Numbered from the stretch's first letter, positions 19,756 through 30,869 are shown. The stretch: 64,000 nt of DNA from Methanothrix sp. (GCA_026394565.1 JAPKYA010000002.1:1-64000); one strand, 5' to 3'. Notes: generated from the sequence alone by a model not told the origin. A program made the numbers and translations.

Positions 19756-21480
19756 ATGTCCATTAAACCGAAGAGTCTTAAAACATTAAACTTTAAGCCA
19801 TTTTGCAGAGTATTCCCTTCGCCTAATGATTGGAGAGACCAGTTTATATATCATTTGCTTATAGACAGATTCAATAGCACAGGACCAGATATACCGCCTT
19901 ACGATCCTGCCTTAGTTCCAAGATTGAGATGTGACACAGATGGTGATAAATGGCAGGGTGGAAATTTAATAGGAATTAGAAACAGACTTGATTATATTAG
20001 TGGCCTCGGATGCACTGCCTTATGGGTAACTCCAATATTTAAAAACCGCAAAGAGATGGATACATTTCATGGTTATGCTGTGCAAAATTTCCTAGATGTT
20101 GATCCTAGATTCGGAACGCTTAAAGATTTTCAATGCCTTGTTAGAGAAGCGCATGAAAGGAGCATGTATATAATTCTTGATATCGTCTTAGGCTATACAG
20201 GAGACAATTGGACATATCCAGACGGATATCCATTCTATATCGAAGGCAAAAAATATCCATTTGGATCTTGGCGATTGGCGGACCCAACACGCGGTATTCA
20301 ATGGCCCGACGATGCAATATGGCCTCTTGAATTTCAAAATCCGGAATGGTATATGAGAAACGGAGAGATTCGAGATTGGACTTCGTATCCTGAAAACATG
20401 GTGAGCGATTTCATTTCTATGAAGAAGCTCGATACCTCAAATCCCGAAGTTGTGAAAGCTCTTATAGATGTCTATAGATATTGGATTGCAGTTTCAGACG
20501 TCGATGGCTATTGTATAGATGCAGCAAAACATATAGAAGAACCGAGCATCGCAAGGATCTCGTCAGCAATAAGGGAATATGCTTACAGCATCGGCAAGAA
20601 GAATTTCTTAATATGCGGGGAGATTTATGGGGGCGATGAGCTTATTGAGCGATATTTAAGGTGCAAAGGTTCATCATCCTGCATCCGCAAGGATTTTCAG
20701 TCTATTAATGCCGTCCTCGATTATCCATTACGAGAGACTTTAGAGTGGGTTATTAAAGGATACATTAATCCCAAGGAGTTGATAGAAAGATACGAACATC
20801 TCAACAAGACTTGGCATGATATTGAGTGGATTGGCCATCATTTTGTGACCTTTGCTGATGATCATAATGTAAAAGATAGTTCAATGATCGGTAGGTTTCT
20901 CTATAATAATCGATTTTATAAACAGGTCATTCTAGCAATTGGGTATCTGCTAACTAGTAAAGGAATTCCTCGGATCTACTATGGAACTGAGCAGGGATTT
21001 GATGGAGGAGGAAAAGACAATCTTTATCCGGATAAATATAAGAGAGAGTGTATGTTTGGTGGAAAATGGGGGGCTTTTAATACAACCGGCCATCATTTCT
21101 TTAATCCTAAAAACCCAATCTACCAAGAAATTAGCCACATAGCAAAGATAAGAAAGCAGGAACCGGCATTGCGATATGGGAGGCAATACTTTAGGGCGAT
21201 TTCTGGTAATGGCGTGGATTTTGGTTATCCTATTGATGGTAAATGCACTCTTGCGTATTCTAGAATCTTGGATGACACAGAGATCCTCATTGCAATGAAT
21301 TTAGATTCAAAGCCAAGGATTGAGCTTGTAACTGTTGATTATAACTTATCACCAGCACAGAAAGAAATGGTAAATCTATTAGGACCGGAGAAAAGCTACG
21401 TTGTGAATTTAATTGGTGATCGACATGCTGTCAGAATACCTTTAGATTGCCATGAAATGGCTATTTTAAAATTAAGATAA
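19756..21480 (+). CDS. Alpha-amylase family glycoside hydrolase (GH13-like)
   Basis: DQFIYHLLIDRFN, GCTALWVTPIF, DVDGYCIDAAKHI, FLICGEIYGGDE, FVTFADDHNVKD, GIPRIYYGTEQGFDGGG. Confidence 0.92.
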   Translation: MSIKPKSLKTLNFKPFCRVFPSPNDWRDQFIYHLLIDRFNSTGPDIPPYDPALVPRLRCDTDGDKWQGGNLIGIRNRLDYISGLGCTALWVTPIFKNRKEMDTFHGYAVQNFLDVDPRFGTLKDFQCLVREAHERSMYIILDIVLGYTGDNWTYPDGYPFYIEGKKYPFGSWRLADPTRGIQWPDDAIWPLEFQNPEWYMRNGEIRDWTSYPENMVSDFISMKKLDTSNPEVVKALIDVYRYWIAVSDVDGYCIDAAKHIEEPSIARISSAIREYAYSIGKKNFLICGEIYGGDELIERYLRCKGSSSCIRKDFQSINAVLDYPLRETLEWVIKGYINPKELIERYEHLNKTWHDIEWIGHHFVTFADDHNVKDSSMIGRFLYNNRFYKQVILAIGYLLTSKGIPRIYYGTEQGFDGGGKDNLYPDKYKRECMFGGKWGAFNTTGHHFFNPKNPIYQEISHIAKIRKQEPALRYGRQYFRAISGNGVDFGYPIDGKCTLAYSRILDDTEILIAMNLDSKPRIELVTVDYNLSPAQKEMVNLLGPEKSYVVNLIGDRHAVRIPLDCHEMAILKLR

Positions 21481-21635
21481 TACTGGGATAAAAAATGTAT
21501 TGAATTATATATCTATATCTAAAACTATGGCATATTCAAATTAATTATTTTAAAGAATTTGAATCAATACCCAGAAACTTTTATATAGATTACGATCCTA
21601 AACATAAAAGTACCTAATACAATTCGGGATCCATA

Positions 21636-22532
21636 ATGCCGATAAGAAGAGAATTCGGGGAGATAGCTGGGCGGTATGTAGGCAAATCTCATCTGGGTGA
21701 TTTAAAATGTGGTTATTTAGATATAGTAGGTGAAACTAATCCCAAATTGAGCAACTTGCCTATTATTGAAAATGGAAAAGAAAAATATGACTTTTATGTT
21801 TATGAATACTGGTGGACTTTAGGATTTACAAGGACAATTTCTGAGCGTGCAAGCTGCAAACATGAAGGGAAAACAGTTTCGACAGAGCCATATCACCGAC
21901 GCAGCGGAGGTTGGACAAATCTGAAAAAAAGCGGGAACGAGGCGATTCTAGTTCAAGTTTTTTTTCACACGCAAGATACTAACTATTCCGTCAGGGATAT
22001 TGCAGGAACCATTAAACCACCTTTTATGATTCAAAGAAGAGTAAGGGATTTCTTAGGAGATAGCTGGATGAGGCTTACTGGGACGGCCGTACAGTCGTTC
22101 GGAGAATACGCAAAAATACCTATGGTGAAGGAAATAAGTTCAGGGGTAACAGATGCGATTGCTCGGTTCGAGAAAGACGCAGCTCCCTCATCCAGTGCAT
22201 ATCCTTGGATTTCGAAGAAAATTGCAACATATGAGGGAGAGGGAAAAGAATTGAAGCAAATAGATGGCGTTGAGTGGCGTATTAGTAGAAGAGCGCACTT
22301 GAACTTAGGAAATAGATTGGAGGGCGCATTAGGACTTACTTTTATCGCATCTTCTGAAAAAGAAAATGCCAAACCACTCGAATTAGAAATCCGAGCACGA
22401 ATATCTTTTGAAAAGTCTAAAAAAAATGATTTAAATGCAGATAGTTCGATCTGGATACCATGGGACCCAAATGAATCAAATTTTGACGAAAAGAAAATAT
22501 GCTTGGCTGTAACGCCAATAAATCCAAATTGA
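21636..22532 (+). CDS. Hypothetical protein, 298 aa, within the alpha-glucan island
   Basis: Complete ORF between two same-strand glycosidase genes. No family recognised. Confidence 0.7.
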   Translation: MPIRREFGEIAGRYVGKSHLGDLKCGYLDIVGETNPKLSNLPIIENGKEKYDFYVYEYWWTLGFTRTISERASCKHEGKTVSTEPYHRRSGGWTNLKKSGNEAILVQVFFHTQDTNYSVRDIAGTIKPPFMIQRRVRDFLGDSWMRLTGTAVQSFGEYAKIPMVKEISSGVTDAIARFEKDAAPSSSAYPWISKKIATYEGEGKELKQIDGVEWRISRRAHLNLGNRLEGALGLTFIASSEKENAKPLELEIRARISFEKSKKNDLNADSSIWIPWDPNESNFDEKKICLAVTPINPN

Positions 22533-22545
22533 TTTTGGAGACGAC

Positions 22546-23610
22546 ATGTCGAGTATCGAAAGAACGGTTGAATTGTCCATGAAAGTGCTAATGGATTGCT
22601 GCCTCGAAAACGGAGCCATTGTTGCGGCTAACGCGATAAAAAACTATTATCCAGCCACCGCGGGTTGTTACTTCTACGTCTGGCCGCGAGATGCTTCTTA
22701 CGTGTGTATCGCAGCAGATTTGATGGGCATATGCGACATTCAAGAGGCGTTCTTTAAGTGGTGTCTCGAACGAGCAGAAGGATTCAGCCAGACAGGATTA
22801 TTTTTTGAGAAATACTACGTAAATGGGCTAAAGGCTTCGAGGAGGTTTCAACCAGATCAGACAGCGACCGTCCTTTTTGCCATCTGGCATCACTATCAGG
22901 ACGACCTGAAAAGCTCTCTAATATTCAAAGATTTGATTACTAAAGCAGCAGACGGCCTATGTACGAGATGGGAAATTGATCATTTTGATATCGTCACCAC
23001 TGATCTGTGGGAAGAGAGGCTAACCTTTCCGGATTTGGAAGATAACTTCACATATTCCTTAGCGGCGTGCATAAGAGGACTGGAATGCGCAAATGCCTTG
23101 ATTGTGAATAATAAATGGCAGAAAGTATCAAGGCAAATGAGAGAACAACTTGAGAAACATGTTGTGAATGGATATTTCGTAAGATCCTATGGTAAGTTGA
23201 AAGATGAACGTATCGATGCCTCATTGCTTGGCTTGGTCTATCCTTTTGGTATCTATAAAGCAGACGATCCAAAGGTAATTCTTAGCGTAAGAGAGATTGA
23301 GAAAAAGCTAGTAATCGATGGAGGTGTGCATAGGTACGAATTCGACGAGTATGATGGATGGATATATGAAGAAATACATCGTAAGAAGGGTGCTGGCGCT
23401 TGGCCCTTATTGAACTTCTGGCTTTCAATCTACTATTCGCTAAAGGGCGATGGAGATCATGCAGTAGAATGCTATAATTGGGTTTTAGACAAAGTAAATG
23501 GTTACATTCCAGAGCAGATCTTTGATAATGAACTCCAAGTCTCTATCTGCCCATTGGCATGGTCTCATGCAATGTTCATAATCGCCTCGAAGCTTTTGGG
23601 ATACATTTAA
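22546..23610 (+). CDS. Glycoside hydrolase family 15-like (glucoamylase/glucodextranase type) protein
   Basis: YFYVWPRDASYVCIAADLMG, DLWEERLTFPDLEDNFTYSLAACIRGL, EQIFDNELQVSICPLAWSHAMFI. Confidence 0.85.
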   Translation: MSSIERTVELSMKVLMDCCLENGAIVAANAIKNYYPATAGCYFYVWPRDASYVCIAADLMGICDIQEAFFKWCLERAEGFSQTGLFFEKYYVNGLKASRRFQPDQTATVLFAIWHHYQDDLKSSLIFKDLITKAADGLCTRWEIDHFDIVTTDLWEERLTFPDLEDNFTYSLAACIRGLECANALIVNNKWQKVSRQMREQLEKHVVNGYFVRSYGKLKDERIDASLLGLVYPFGIYKADDPKVILSVREIEKKLVIDGGVHRYEFDEYDGWIYEEIHRKKGAGAWPLLNFWLSIYYSLKGDGDHAVECYNWVLDKVNGYIPEQIFDNELQVSICPLAWSHAMFIIASKLLGYI

Positions 23611-23654
23611 ATGAGACTGTAATTATCATGAATTAGACAATCAATATAGTTTGA

Positions 23655-25538
23655 TCAATAATGCAAATTAGGGAATAATTCGCTTTTTCCCCCCAATATA
23701 ATATCCTCGTACCAAGCTCGCATAACTTCGGCAACCGACCAAGCTTGGGATATGCAGCCTCTGGGCATATGGGGTGCATCTCCGTCTAGGATCTCTGGGA
23801 TTGTATTGATGCCTGCTTGGTTAAAAGCAATAAGTGGACTTAGGATCTCTTTGGCCTGCACTCTGCTCTCTTCTGAATACCGATTAACCGAGAGAAAAGC
23901 TGTAATATAAGGACCTAAGAGCCATGGCCAGACAGTGCCCTGATGATATGCCAGCGATCGCTCGTTCCAGTTGCCCTCATATTTTCCAATATACCGTGAA
24001 TCTTCAAAGGATAGCGTTCTTAAGCCATATGGAGTTAAAAGCTCACGCGTCACTACGTCGACTATGCTCTTCTTCTGTTCTAGCGAAAGAAGATCAAAGG
24101 AGATCGCAGCTGCAATTATCTGGTTTGGCCTTATTGAGCTGTCTCTTGGGTTTATTACGTCGTAGAGGCATCCCTTATCCTCATTCCAGAACTCTTGATA
24201 GCTATTCTTCACGCGTTCAGACATCTTGTCTTCCCTCTCTTCGCCCAAATAGCCAGCTAGGATATCCATTATTCTCAGAGAGCTGTACCATAGGGCGTTG
24301 ATTTCGCATGCTTTTCCTGCTCTGGGAGTTACTGGCACTCCATTCACCTGAGCATCCATCCAGGTCAGAGCGGGTTCCGTGTTTATGAGATAATCAGAAT
24401 GCATGCACGCTCCAGGTATACATGTTGAGTAGCTATCTATTATGCAATTCATTGAAGGCCATAGATGACGAATGAATTCGAGATCTCTGGTGTACTTAAA
24501 GAGACTGAAGACCGCTTGGATAAACCAAAGAGAAGCATCAATGGTGTTGTAGGATCCGGCATCTAAGTCGTTGGGCAAAATTCCATCCTTCATCGCTCCT
24601 GCGAATATTTTCAGCACTGCTCGTGCATCATTGAAGCGTCCAGTTACTAGAAGCAAACCAGGCACTGAGATCATTGCATCTCTTCCCCAATCACCGAACC
24701 AATGATAGCCTGCAATTATGCTCTTTCCCAAACCCCTTTTCACAATGAAGGAATCTGCCGCTTGGGCCAAGTTCTGAACTGGTGCGCGAAGGTTGTTGAC
24801 AAATAACAATTCTTGTTCTAGCGATTTCTCCGGATCAAGAGCTGAGGCTCTCCAAGTTGACGCAATTATTTCAAAAGATGTATAATTATCCAAATCAACT
24901 TCGAAGTATCCGGGGCTAAATAAGTTTTCCTTCCAGGAAAGGCCGCGTCTCCTCTCCTCTTCGTACAAAAAGTTGTAGTAATTCATATCTTGTCTAACAT
25001 ATCGAGCTTTATCTGAAAGAAGAAAAAAGTCGCAATGCGATTTAAGGAGAACACCTCCTTGGACTAAAGTTTGATGGATGGTTGGGGAATCGGAAGCGAT
25101 GTGGAAGTTTCTGCAATTGACTAAGGGTACAATTCGCATGAGCCCTGAGCCCCCAATCACACTGTAGCGAACGACGGTAGTATTCTCTCCGAAGATCATA
25201 AATACTTTCTTATCGATTCTGACTTCGCCGATCTGATATGTAAAATGGGGGAGCGGGTCTAGATTGAACTCGCTAAGGTATCTAAAGCCCTCCGGATAAA
25301 CAACATCAGGATATTGATGATTCGCGAGCAAAAATCCATTCATATCTTCGTCGAGAGAAGAAAGCAGCAGTCTCCTATCTGCAGGAGATGACATAGCAGC
25401 GACCAGCAGCCCGTGATAGGCCCGCGTGTTGGCGCCCAAGGCTGTAGAGGAGGCATAGCCGCCCAGGCCGTTGGCCAGCAGCCACTCCCGGCTCGCGCCC
25501 TCAACATAACTCTGCGGGCGAAGGGCGAATCCGTTCAT
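23655..25538 (-). CDS. Amylo-alpha-1,6-glucosidase / glycogen debranching enzyme (GDE)
   Basis: [83 protein letters not shown]. Confidence 0.94.
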   Translation of the reverse strand: MNGFALRPQSYVEGASREWLLANGLGGYASSTALGANTRAYHGLLVAAMSSPADRRLLLSSLDEDMNGFLLANHQYPDVVYPEGFRYLSEFNLDPLPHFTYQIGEVRIDKKVFMIFGENTTVVRYSVIGGSGLMRIVPLVNCRNFHIASDSPTIHQTLVQGGVLLKSHCDFFLLSDKARYVRQDMNYYNFLYEEERRRGLSWKENLFSPGYFEVDLDNYTSFEIIASTWRASALDPEKSLEQELLFVNNLRAPVQNLAQAADSFIVKRGLGKSIIAGYHWFGDWGRDAMISVPGLLLVTGRFNDARAVLKIFAGAMKDGILPNDLDAGSYNTIDASLWFIQAVFSLFKYTRDLEFIRHLWPSMNCIIDSYSTCIPGACMHSDYLINTEPALTWMDAQVNGVPVTPRAGKACEINALWYSSLRIMDILAGYLGEEREDKMSERVKNSYQEFWNEDKGCLYDVINPRDSSIRPNQIIAAAISFDLLSLEQKKSIVDVVTRELLTPYGLRTLSFEDSRYIGKYEGNWNERSLAYHQGTVWPWLLGPYITAFLSVNRYSEESRVQAKEILSPLIAFNQAGINTIPEILDGDAPHMPRGCISQAWSVAEVMRAWYEDIILGGKSELFPNLHY

Positions 25539-27070
25539 TTTCCCTCCGAGAGGGCGGCATCCACTGCCGATAGCAGGCTTTTGCGCAGTCTTTCCCCCTT
25601 GCCGCCCCTTATTTTGGCCAACTGCTGCGCGAGAGGCGCATCTGCGAGGCTGGTCGCGGCCCAGAGGGCCAGATCTCCCCGGCTATTATGATATTGCAAT
25701 GAGTCGAGCGATACGGTCTTTAAAATATTCTGCATGCCGGCCAGGCTCCAGGCGACCTCTCCAGTGAACTGATCCACGCCTGTGGCAAAGCGGAAGGGCG
25801 AATCGGCCAGATGGATCTTCTTCTTAAGACGGTAGTGCAGGTCACACAGAACGCTGAAGTAGGTGACTGAGGCATCATAAGGAATGCCGTAGGGGCTGAA
25901 GTAGCTGTGCACCTCACCTGGGCCCCCGCCGTGGGTGAAGATGTAATAGAGATGATCAGATAGGCCAAGCGTCCTCCAGATCCAAAGGAGATCCTCGTCT
26001 TTGCTCTCCTTGACCGGTGCCTCCAGCCTCTTCTGGTAGATGAAGCAGGCCTGCTGCAGAGCATTACCCAGCCAGCAGCTCGTATCCCTCTCCAGGTCCG
26101 CCCAGGAGACATAATTCGGCACAGAGAGCTCCATTTTTGGGGGGGTGTCTCTTGCAATCTCGGCGGGCGTGGCGAAGCTGAGGTTTTCGTGCTTCATTAT
26201 CTCATCGGGCAGGTGGCGCAGAAACTCAAAGATGCCCGTGTCCACCCACTGATGCTCGCCGAAGGTCTCATAGTCGCAGAAGATGTTTATGCACTGGCCG
26301 GGGGTGGCGGCGAGCCAGCCGGCATACTTGTCGGCAGTGAGGGGATACTCCTCCCAGTTGTGCGAGGAGAAGCGAAAGCCGATGTCGTCTGTAAGCTTAT
26401 AATTTCTCAGCAGCAAAGAGATGCCGGTCTTGGGAGGCCGGTAAACGTAGTTTGGATCGGCCACCACACCCTCGGTGAAGACGGCCTTGTATCCCATGCC
26501 CTCGACCATTCCGGCAATCTCGTCATTGTAAATGAGCTCTGTGTTCTCGAAGGTAGTGGGGTGTAGCCCAAAGATGTCCCAGATAAGCTCTCTGTGCATC
26601 TTGACCTCCTCGAAGAACTCGCTCTTGTCCTCGTAGAGGCTGGCCAGAGAGTGATAGTAGGTCTGCTCCATCACCTCCACATTGGCCGTCTCCACCAGAT
26701 TGACAAAGGATTCCAAGACCTCGGGACGATAGGCGCGGCACTGCTCTAGGAAGACGCCGGAGAAGCTGTAAGCGACCTTAAAGGGCCTGTCCGCCCCCTC
26801 ATGCTTTCTAATGCACTCTAAGATCACCTCGTTGGCAGGCAGATAACATTTGTCGGATACGCGCTCAAATATCCTCCTATTCTCGGAATCATCGAAATAA
26901 AACTCCCGCAAATTGGGCACAACCTCCTTTAGGGGAGAGCTGTCCCAGAAGAAATTTTTCTTGAGACGGAGGGGCTGGTGGACCTCAAAGCAGAGGGAAA
27001 CAAGGGTCATGTTTTCTATATCTGGCTGCAAAATATTTACATCCTTCGCGCGGTCTTCCCGATTATCCAC
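25535..27070 (-). CDS. GH57 family alpha-amylase
   Basis: SLCFEVHQPLRLKKNFFWD, FENTELIYNDEIAGMVEGMGYKAVFTEG, FCDYETFGEHQWVDTGIFEFL. Confidence 0.93.
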   Translation of the reverse strand: MDNREDRAKDVNILQPDIENMTLVSLCFEVHQPLRLKKNFFWDSSPLKEVVPNLREFYFDDSENRRIFERVSDKCYLPANEVILECIRKHEGADRPFKVAYSFSGVFLEQCRAYRPEVLESFVNLVETANVEVMEQTYYHSLASLYEDKSEFFEEVKMHRELIWDIFGLHPTTFENTELIYNDEIAGMVEGMGYKAVFTEGVVADPNYVYRPPKTGISLLLRNYKLTDDIGFRFSSHNWEEYPLTADKYAGWLAATPGQCINIFCDYETFGEHQWVDTGIFEFLRHLPDEIMKHENLSFATPAEIARDTPPKMELSVPNYVSWADLERDTSCWLGNALQQACFIYQKRLEAPVKESKDEDLLWIWRTLGLSDHLYYIFTHGGGPGEVHSYFSPYGIPYDASVTYFSVLCDLHYRLKKKIHLADSPFRFATGVDQFTGEVAWSLAGMQNILKTVSLDSLQYHNSRGDLALWAATSLADAPLAQQLAKIRGGKGERLRKSLLSAVDAALSEGK

Positions 27071-27136
27071 AAATGAGCAAAAGGTATAAATCCTAGAATT
27101 GATTTCTTAATTGCTTCCAGTGGGGGAATCAGGTAA

Positions 27137-27409
27137 ATGGTATTCGGATTGACAATGATCAAGGTTAGCTCCGGCCGGGAAAGATCGGTTTATGCCCATC
27201 TGCAAAAGAGGCCGGAAGTAAGGGACGTCTATCGTCTCTTTGGAGAGTATAGCTTCTTTCTGGTTATGCAGGCAGAAGAAAGAAATGGACTCTCGCGCAT
27301 GCTCAGCGAGATAAAAGATCGAGAGAATGTCATCAAGACCGGGCCCGTCCTTCTCACCGCAGAAGGCGACGGCCCAAAAATGGGCAGAGCAGATTTCGCC
27401 GCTGCTTGA
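27137..27409 (+). CDS. Stand-alone Lrp/AsnC ligand-binding (RAM) domain-like protein
   Basis: RPEVRDVYRLFGEYSFFLVMQAEERNGLSRMLSEIKDRENVIKTGPVLL; no HTH. Confidence 0.65.
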   Translation: MVFGLTMIKVSSGRERSVYAHLQKRPEVRDVYRLFGEYSFFLVMQAEERNGLSRMLSEIKDRENVIKTGPVLLTAEGDGPKMGRADFAAA

Positions 27410-27414
27410 AATCT

Positions 27415-27855
27415 TCACTTATCCCCAGTTTTCTCTTCTGAGCAGCTCGGCTCCAGCAGAGGCGCAAACTTGGTGCCGTAGTAGATTATGCCCCTGTCAC
27501 CCTCTTTTCCGAGAATGCGAAATACAGGCCGAACGCGCATGCCGATCTTCACTCCAGCCGAGCTGGAGACAATCTGACCGGTAATCTTGGGTCCCTCATC
27601 CAGTTGAATGATGGCCAAATTATAGGGCGTCAGCCTCTCGAAGTCCTCTGTGGCGTTATAGATGGTAGTATAGGTGATAATGGTGCCGGTACCCTTGAAG
27701 GTGTACTCCTCTAAATGCGCCCCGCGACGGCAGTTGGGACAGAGGTTTCTGGGGGGAAAGAAGTATTCATTGCAGCTGGTGCAGTGTGTCCCGGAAAGAT
27801 TGTATCTTTGCGGTATGCTTCTCCAGAATCTGGGCGCTTGGTTTGTCATCCTCAC
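27415..27855 (-). CDS. Zn-ribbon/OB-fold DUF35 protein associated with thiolase/HMG-CoA synthase
   Basis: [23 protein letters not shown] zinc ribbon, then OB-fold-like [13 protein letters not shown]. Gene order matches the known archaeal cluster. Confidence 0.9.
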   Translation of the reverse strand: MRMTNQAPRFWRSIPQRYNLSGTHCTSCNEYFFPPRNLCPNCRRGAHLEEYTFKGTGTIITYTTIYNATEDFERLTPYNLAIIQLDEGPKITGQIVSSSAGVKIGMRVRPVFRILGKEGDRGIIYYGTKFAPLLEPSCSEEKTGDK

Positions 27856-29015
27856 CTCGTAAATATGTGGACCAGAGCCGTTCCGCCCGAGCCGCCCACA
27901 TTGTGGGCCAGGCCCACCTCCGCATCATCCACCTGACGCTTGCCGGCCTTCCCGCGTAGCTGCAAGGCGATCTCGTAGGCCTGCTTTATTCCTGTAGCGC
28001 CCACGGGATGGCCGCAGGCCTTCAGCCCCCCGGAGGTATTGACGGGTAGGCTGCTGCCCAACGCCGTCAACCCCTCTTCGGTGACCTTGCCGCCCTGGCC
28101 CTTCTCCACAAATCCCAGGTCCTCTATGGCCAGTATCTCTCCTATTGTAAAGCAATCATGCACCTCGGCCACATCCACATGACGCGGCTCGATTCCGGCC
28201 TGGGTGAAGGCGGCCCGCCCGGCATGCACTGTGGCATCCAGAGTGGTCAGATCTCGACGATCATGCAAGGCGAGCGTATCGCTGGCCTGGGCACTGCCCG
28301 CGATCTTTATGGGCTCCTCGGAAAACCTTCTCGCATTCTCAGTAGGGGCAAGCACCACTGCCGCCGCTCCATCGGAGATGGGAGAGCAGTCCAGGACATG
28401 CAGGGGATCCGCCACCAGGGGAGACTTAAGCACATCATCAACCGTTATCTCCATGTGATACTGAGCTATGGGATTCATGCAGGCATGGTGGTGATTTTTC
28501 ACAGCCACCTGGGCCATCTGGTCGTGCGTTGTCCCATAACGGCGCATGTGCAGCCTGGCCATCATGGCATAGAGCGCGGGGAAGGTGGCGCCGAAGAAGC
28601 ACTCCCATTCCCTGTCCGCTGCCGCGGCCAGTGCGTCGGCGGCGGTGCCGGATGAGACATCGGTCATCTTCTCCACGCCCGCCGCGATGACAATATCGCT
28701 ATAGCCGCTGGCCACAGCCAGCACGCCCTGGCGTAGCGCCAGGCCCCCGGAGGCGCAGGCCGCCTCCACGCGCGTGGAGGGGATGTGCAGCCGCGAGAGG
28801 CCGGCGCAGTCGGCGATGAGCGCCCCGATGTGCTCCTGCTCGATGAATCGGCCGGCGCTCATGTTGCCCACGTAGAGGGCGTCGATCTGCTCGCCGGTGA
28901 TCTCGGCATCCTCAATTGCCATCACACCGGCCTCAGCGATCATGTCGCGCAAAGAGACATCCCATCTCTCTCCGAACTTGGTACAGCCTACACCAATTAT
29001 GGATACGGATCTCAT
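27852..29015 (-). CDS. Thiolase family protein (acetyl-CoA C-acetyltransferase)
   Basis: [57 protein letters not shown]. Confidence 0.94.
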   Translation of the reverse strand: MRSVSIIGVGCTKFGERWDVSLRDMIAEAGVMAIEDAEITGEQIDALYVGNMSAGRFIEQEHIGALIADCAGLSRLHIPSTRVEAACASGGLALRQGVLAVASGYSDIVIAAGVEKMTDVSSGTAADALAAAADREWECFFGATFPALYAMMARLHMRRYGTTHDQMAQVAVKNHHHACMNPIAQYHMEITVDDVLKSPLVADPLHVLDCSPISDGAAAVVLAPTENARRFSEEPIKIAGSAQASDTLALHDRRDLTTLDATVHAGRAAFTQAGIEPRHVDVAEVHDCFTIGEILAIEDLGFVEKGQGGKVTEEGLTALGSSLPVNTSGGLKACGHPVGATGIKQAYEIALQLRGKAGKRQVDDAEVGLAHNVGGSGGTALVHIFTR

Positions 29016-30049
29016 ATTCTCAGCTTGCCCTTATGCTTGGCATACATGGCATAATCAAGATACTCGGCCCCGCCGATATAGTCGCGAACGCTCTGCGCGC
29101 CACATCGGATATCGTCAATCTTATCCAACACCCTTATGCTGAAGGCGTCGCTTCCCGCGCCGGAGCCGAAGCTGGTCACAAAGATGCGTTCCCCAGGCCG
29201 GGCGATATCCAAAGTTGCGGCGAGACCAATGAGACAGGACGCCGAGTACGTGTTACCAATCATAGGCACAATCAATCCCGGCTCGATCTGCTTTTTGGAA
29301 AAGCCCAGCATCTTGGCCACGCGTACAGGAAATTTGCCGTTGGGCTGGTGAAAGACGGCATAATCATAGTCCTCGGGCGCTGTCCCCATGCGTTCCATGA
29401 GGCCTCGCGCGGCGCCTGCCACATGCTTGAAGTAGGCCGGCTCGCCCGTGAATCTTCCCCCGTGCTCTGGATAGGGCATGCCCTCCCGCCTCCAGAAATC
29501 AGGGGTGTCCGTGGTGAATGAATAAGTGCCCTCGATCTCCGCCGCCAAATCCCGGCTGCCTATCAGATACGCGGCTCCGCCGGCTGCGGCCGTATATTCC
29601 AGCATATCTCCCGGAGCGCCCTGGCTCACATCCGCGCCGATCGCCAGGCCCAGATCAATTAGATTGGAGCCGACAAGGCCCAGGCACGCCTGGACGGCAG
29701 CGGTGCCTGCTTTGCAGGCAAACTCAAAGTCCGCAGCCGTGAAAGAGGATGATGTGCATATGGCCTGGGCCACGATCGTGGCGCTGGGCTTTACGGCGTA
29801 AGGATGGCTCTCCGAGCCGACATAAATAGCACCTATCCTTTTTGGATCAACACCGGCGCGCTGCAAGGCATTTCTTGCCGCCTCCACTGCGATGGTCACC
29901 GCATCCTCGTCCAGATCGGGCACGGATTTCTCGAAGACCTGCAGGCCCTCTGTGATCTCCTCTCCGTCCCCCCAAACCCTGGCAATCTCGTCCAGCCTTA
30001 TGCGAAATCGCGGGATATAGACCCCATAACTTACAATACCAGAGACCAA
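29012..30049 (-). CDS. Hydroxymethylglutaryl-CoA synthase
   Basis: [67 protein letters not shown]. Confidence 0.95.
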   Translation of the reverse strand: MVSGIVSYGVYIPRFRIRLDEIARVWGDGEEITEGLQVFEKSVPDLDEDAVTIAVEAARNALQRAGVDPKRIGAIYVGSESHPYAVKPSATIVAQAICTSSSFTAADFEFACKAGTAAVQACLGLVGSNLIDLGLAIGADVSQGAPGDMLEYTAAAGGAAYLIGSRDLAAEIEGTYSFTTDTPDFWRREGMPYPEHGGRFTGEPAYFKHVAGAARGLMERMGTAPEDYDYAVFHQPNGKFPVRVAKMLGFSKKQIEPGLIVPMIGNTYSASCLIGLAATLDIARPGERIFVTSFGSGAGSDAFSIRVLDKIDDIRCGAQSVRDYIGGAEYLDYAMYAKHKGKLRI

Positions 30050-30055
30050 GAGATT

Positions 30056-30784
30056 TCACCCTTTGCTCAATGCGCTGGTGATCTCGTCAACGGAAAAATG
30101 TGTCGTTAAAAGAGGAATATTCTCGACCTGTGCGATTTTAATGGCAATGGGATCAACATCATACGGCATTATCCCCTGCAATACCACGGCACCGGGCTTG
30201 AGGTTGCTGACCCGCACCGCCACCATAGGCGATTTGCCCGAGTGAACGCCGGTGAATATCAGGGCGCGAGCAGTGCTGCGTCCGTAGATCTTCTGGAACT
30301 GGTCGGGAAGCATCTCAATTATGGCCTTCATGCTGTCTATTACAGTATAGCCCCAGATGGTGATATCCGTGCGGCCGAAGATGACCTCAGCCTTCAGTTT
30401 TTCGGCAATGGTCGCGAGGACGATGGGCTCCTGGTACTCGCAGACGCTGCAGATGGAATCCAGGCCCAATATGTCGCCCCACATGTTCTCGTAGGCGCGC
30501 AGAACATTGCAGCCGCGGCTCTCATCTATGCGCAGGAGTGCATCAATGATCTTGCTCACGATCATTATGCCTGGGGACTTTCGCCTGCCGCTCTCATAAT
30601 CGGAGATCACTGAAGGAGACATGCCCATGTGATTGGACAGGTCGGTCTGAGTTATGGCGAAGTTTCTGCGCCATTTCCTCAGGGTCTCGCCTGGACTTTG
30701 GGAAAGGGTGATCTCTCCTGCTATCTTCTCAGCCAGTAATCCTCGTGCGTTGGAGATCTCCCCACCGGAATGCATAAACAGCAA
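30056..30784 (-). CDS. Helix-turn-helix transcriptional regulator linked to the HMG-CoA synthase cluster
   Basis: RRNFAITQTDLSNHMGMSPSVISDYESGRRKSPG HTH. Directly upstream of HMGCS. Confidence 0.88.
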   Translation of the reverse strand: MLFMHSGGEISNARGLLAEKIAGEITLSQSPGETLRKWRRNFAITQTDLSNHMGMSPSVISDYESGRRKSPGIMIVSKIIDALLRIDESRGCNVLRAYENMWGDILGLDSICSVCEYQEPIVLATIAEKLKAEVIFGRTDITIWGYTVIDSMKAIIEMLPDQFQKIYGRSTARALIFTGVHSGKSPMVAVRVSNLKPGAVVLQGIMPYDVDPIAIKIAQVENIPLLTTHFSVDEITSALSKG

Positions 30785-30869
30785 CTGGTCAAACTAGGAT
30801 ATAAATCTAGCGAAAATAATTCGGCATTCAACGTAAGAATAGCATCAATAATGAAGATCAAAAAAGAAG

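Noticed and set aside
17955-25538. tRNA-Thr as an integration site for the carbohydrate island
   Set aside because: No integrase, no visible repeat of the tRNA 3' end at the far edge, and both island edges lie in GDE sequence instead.
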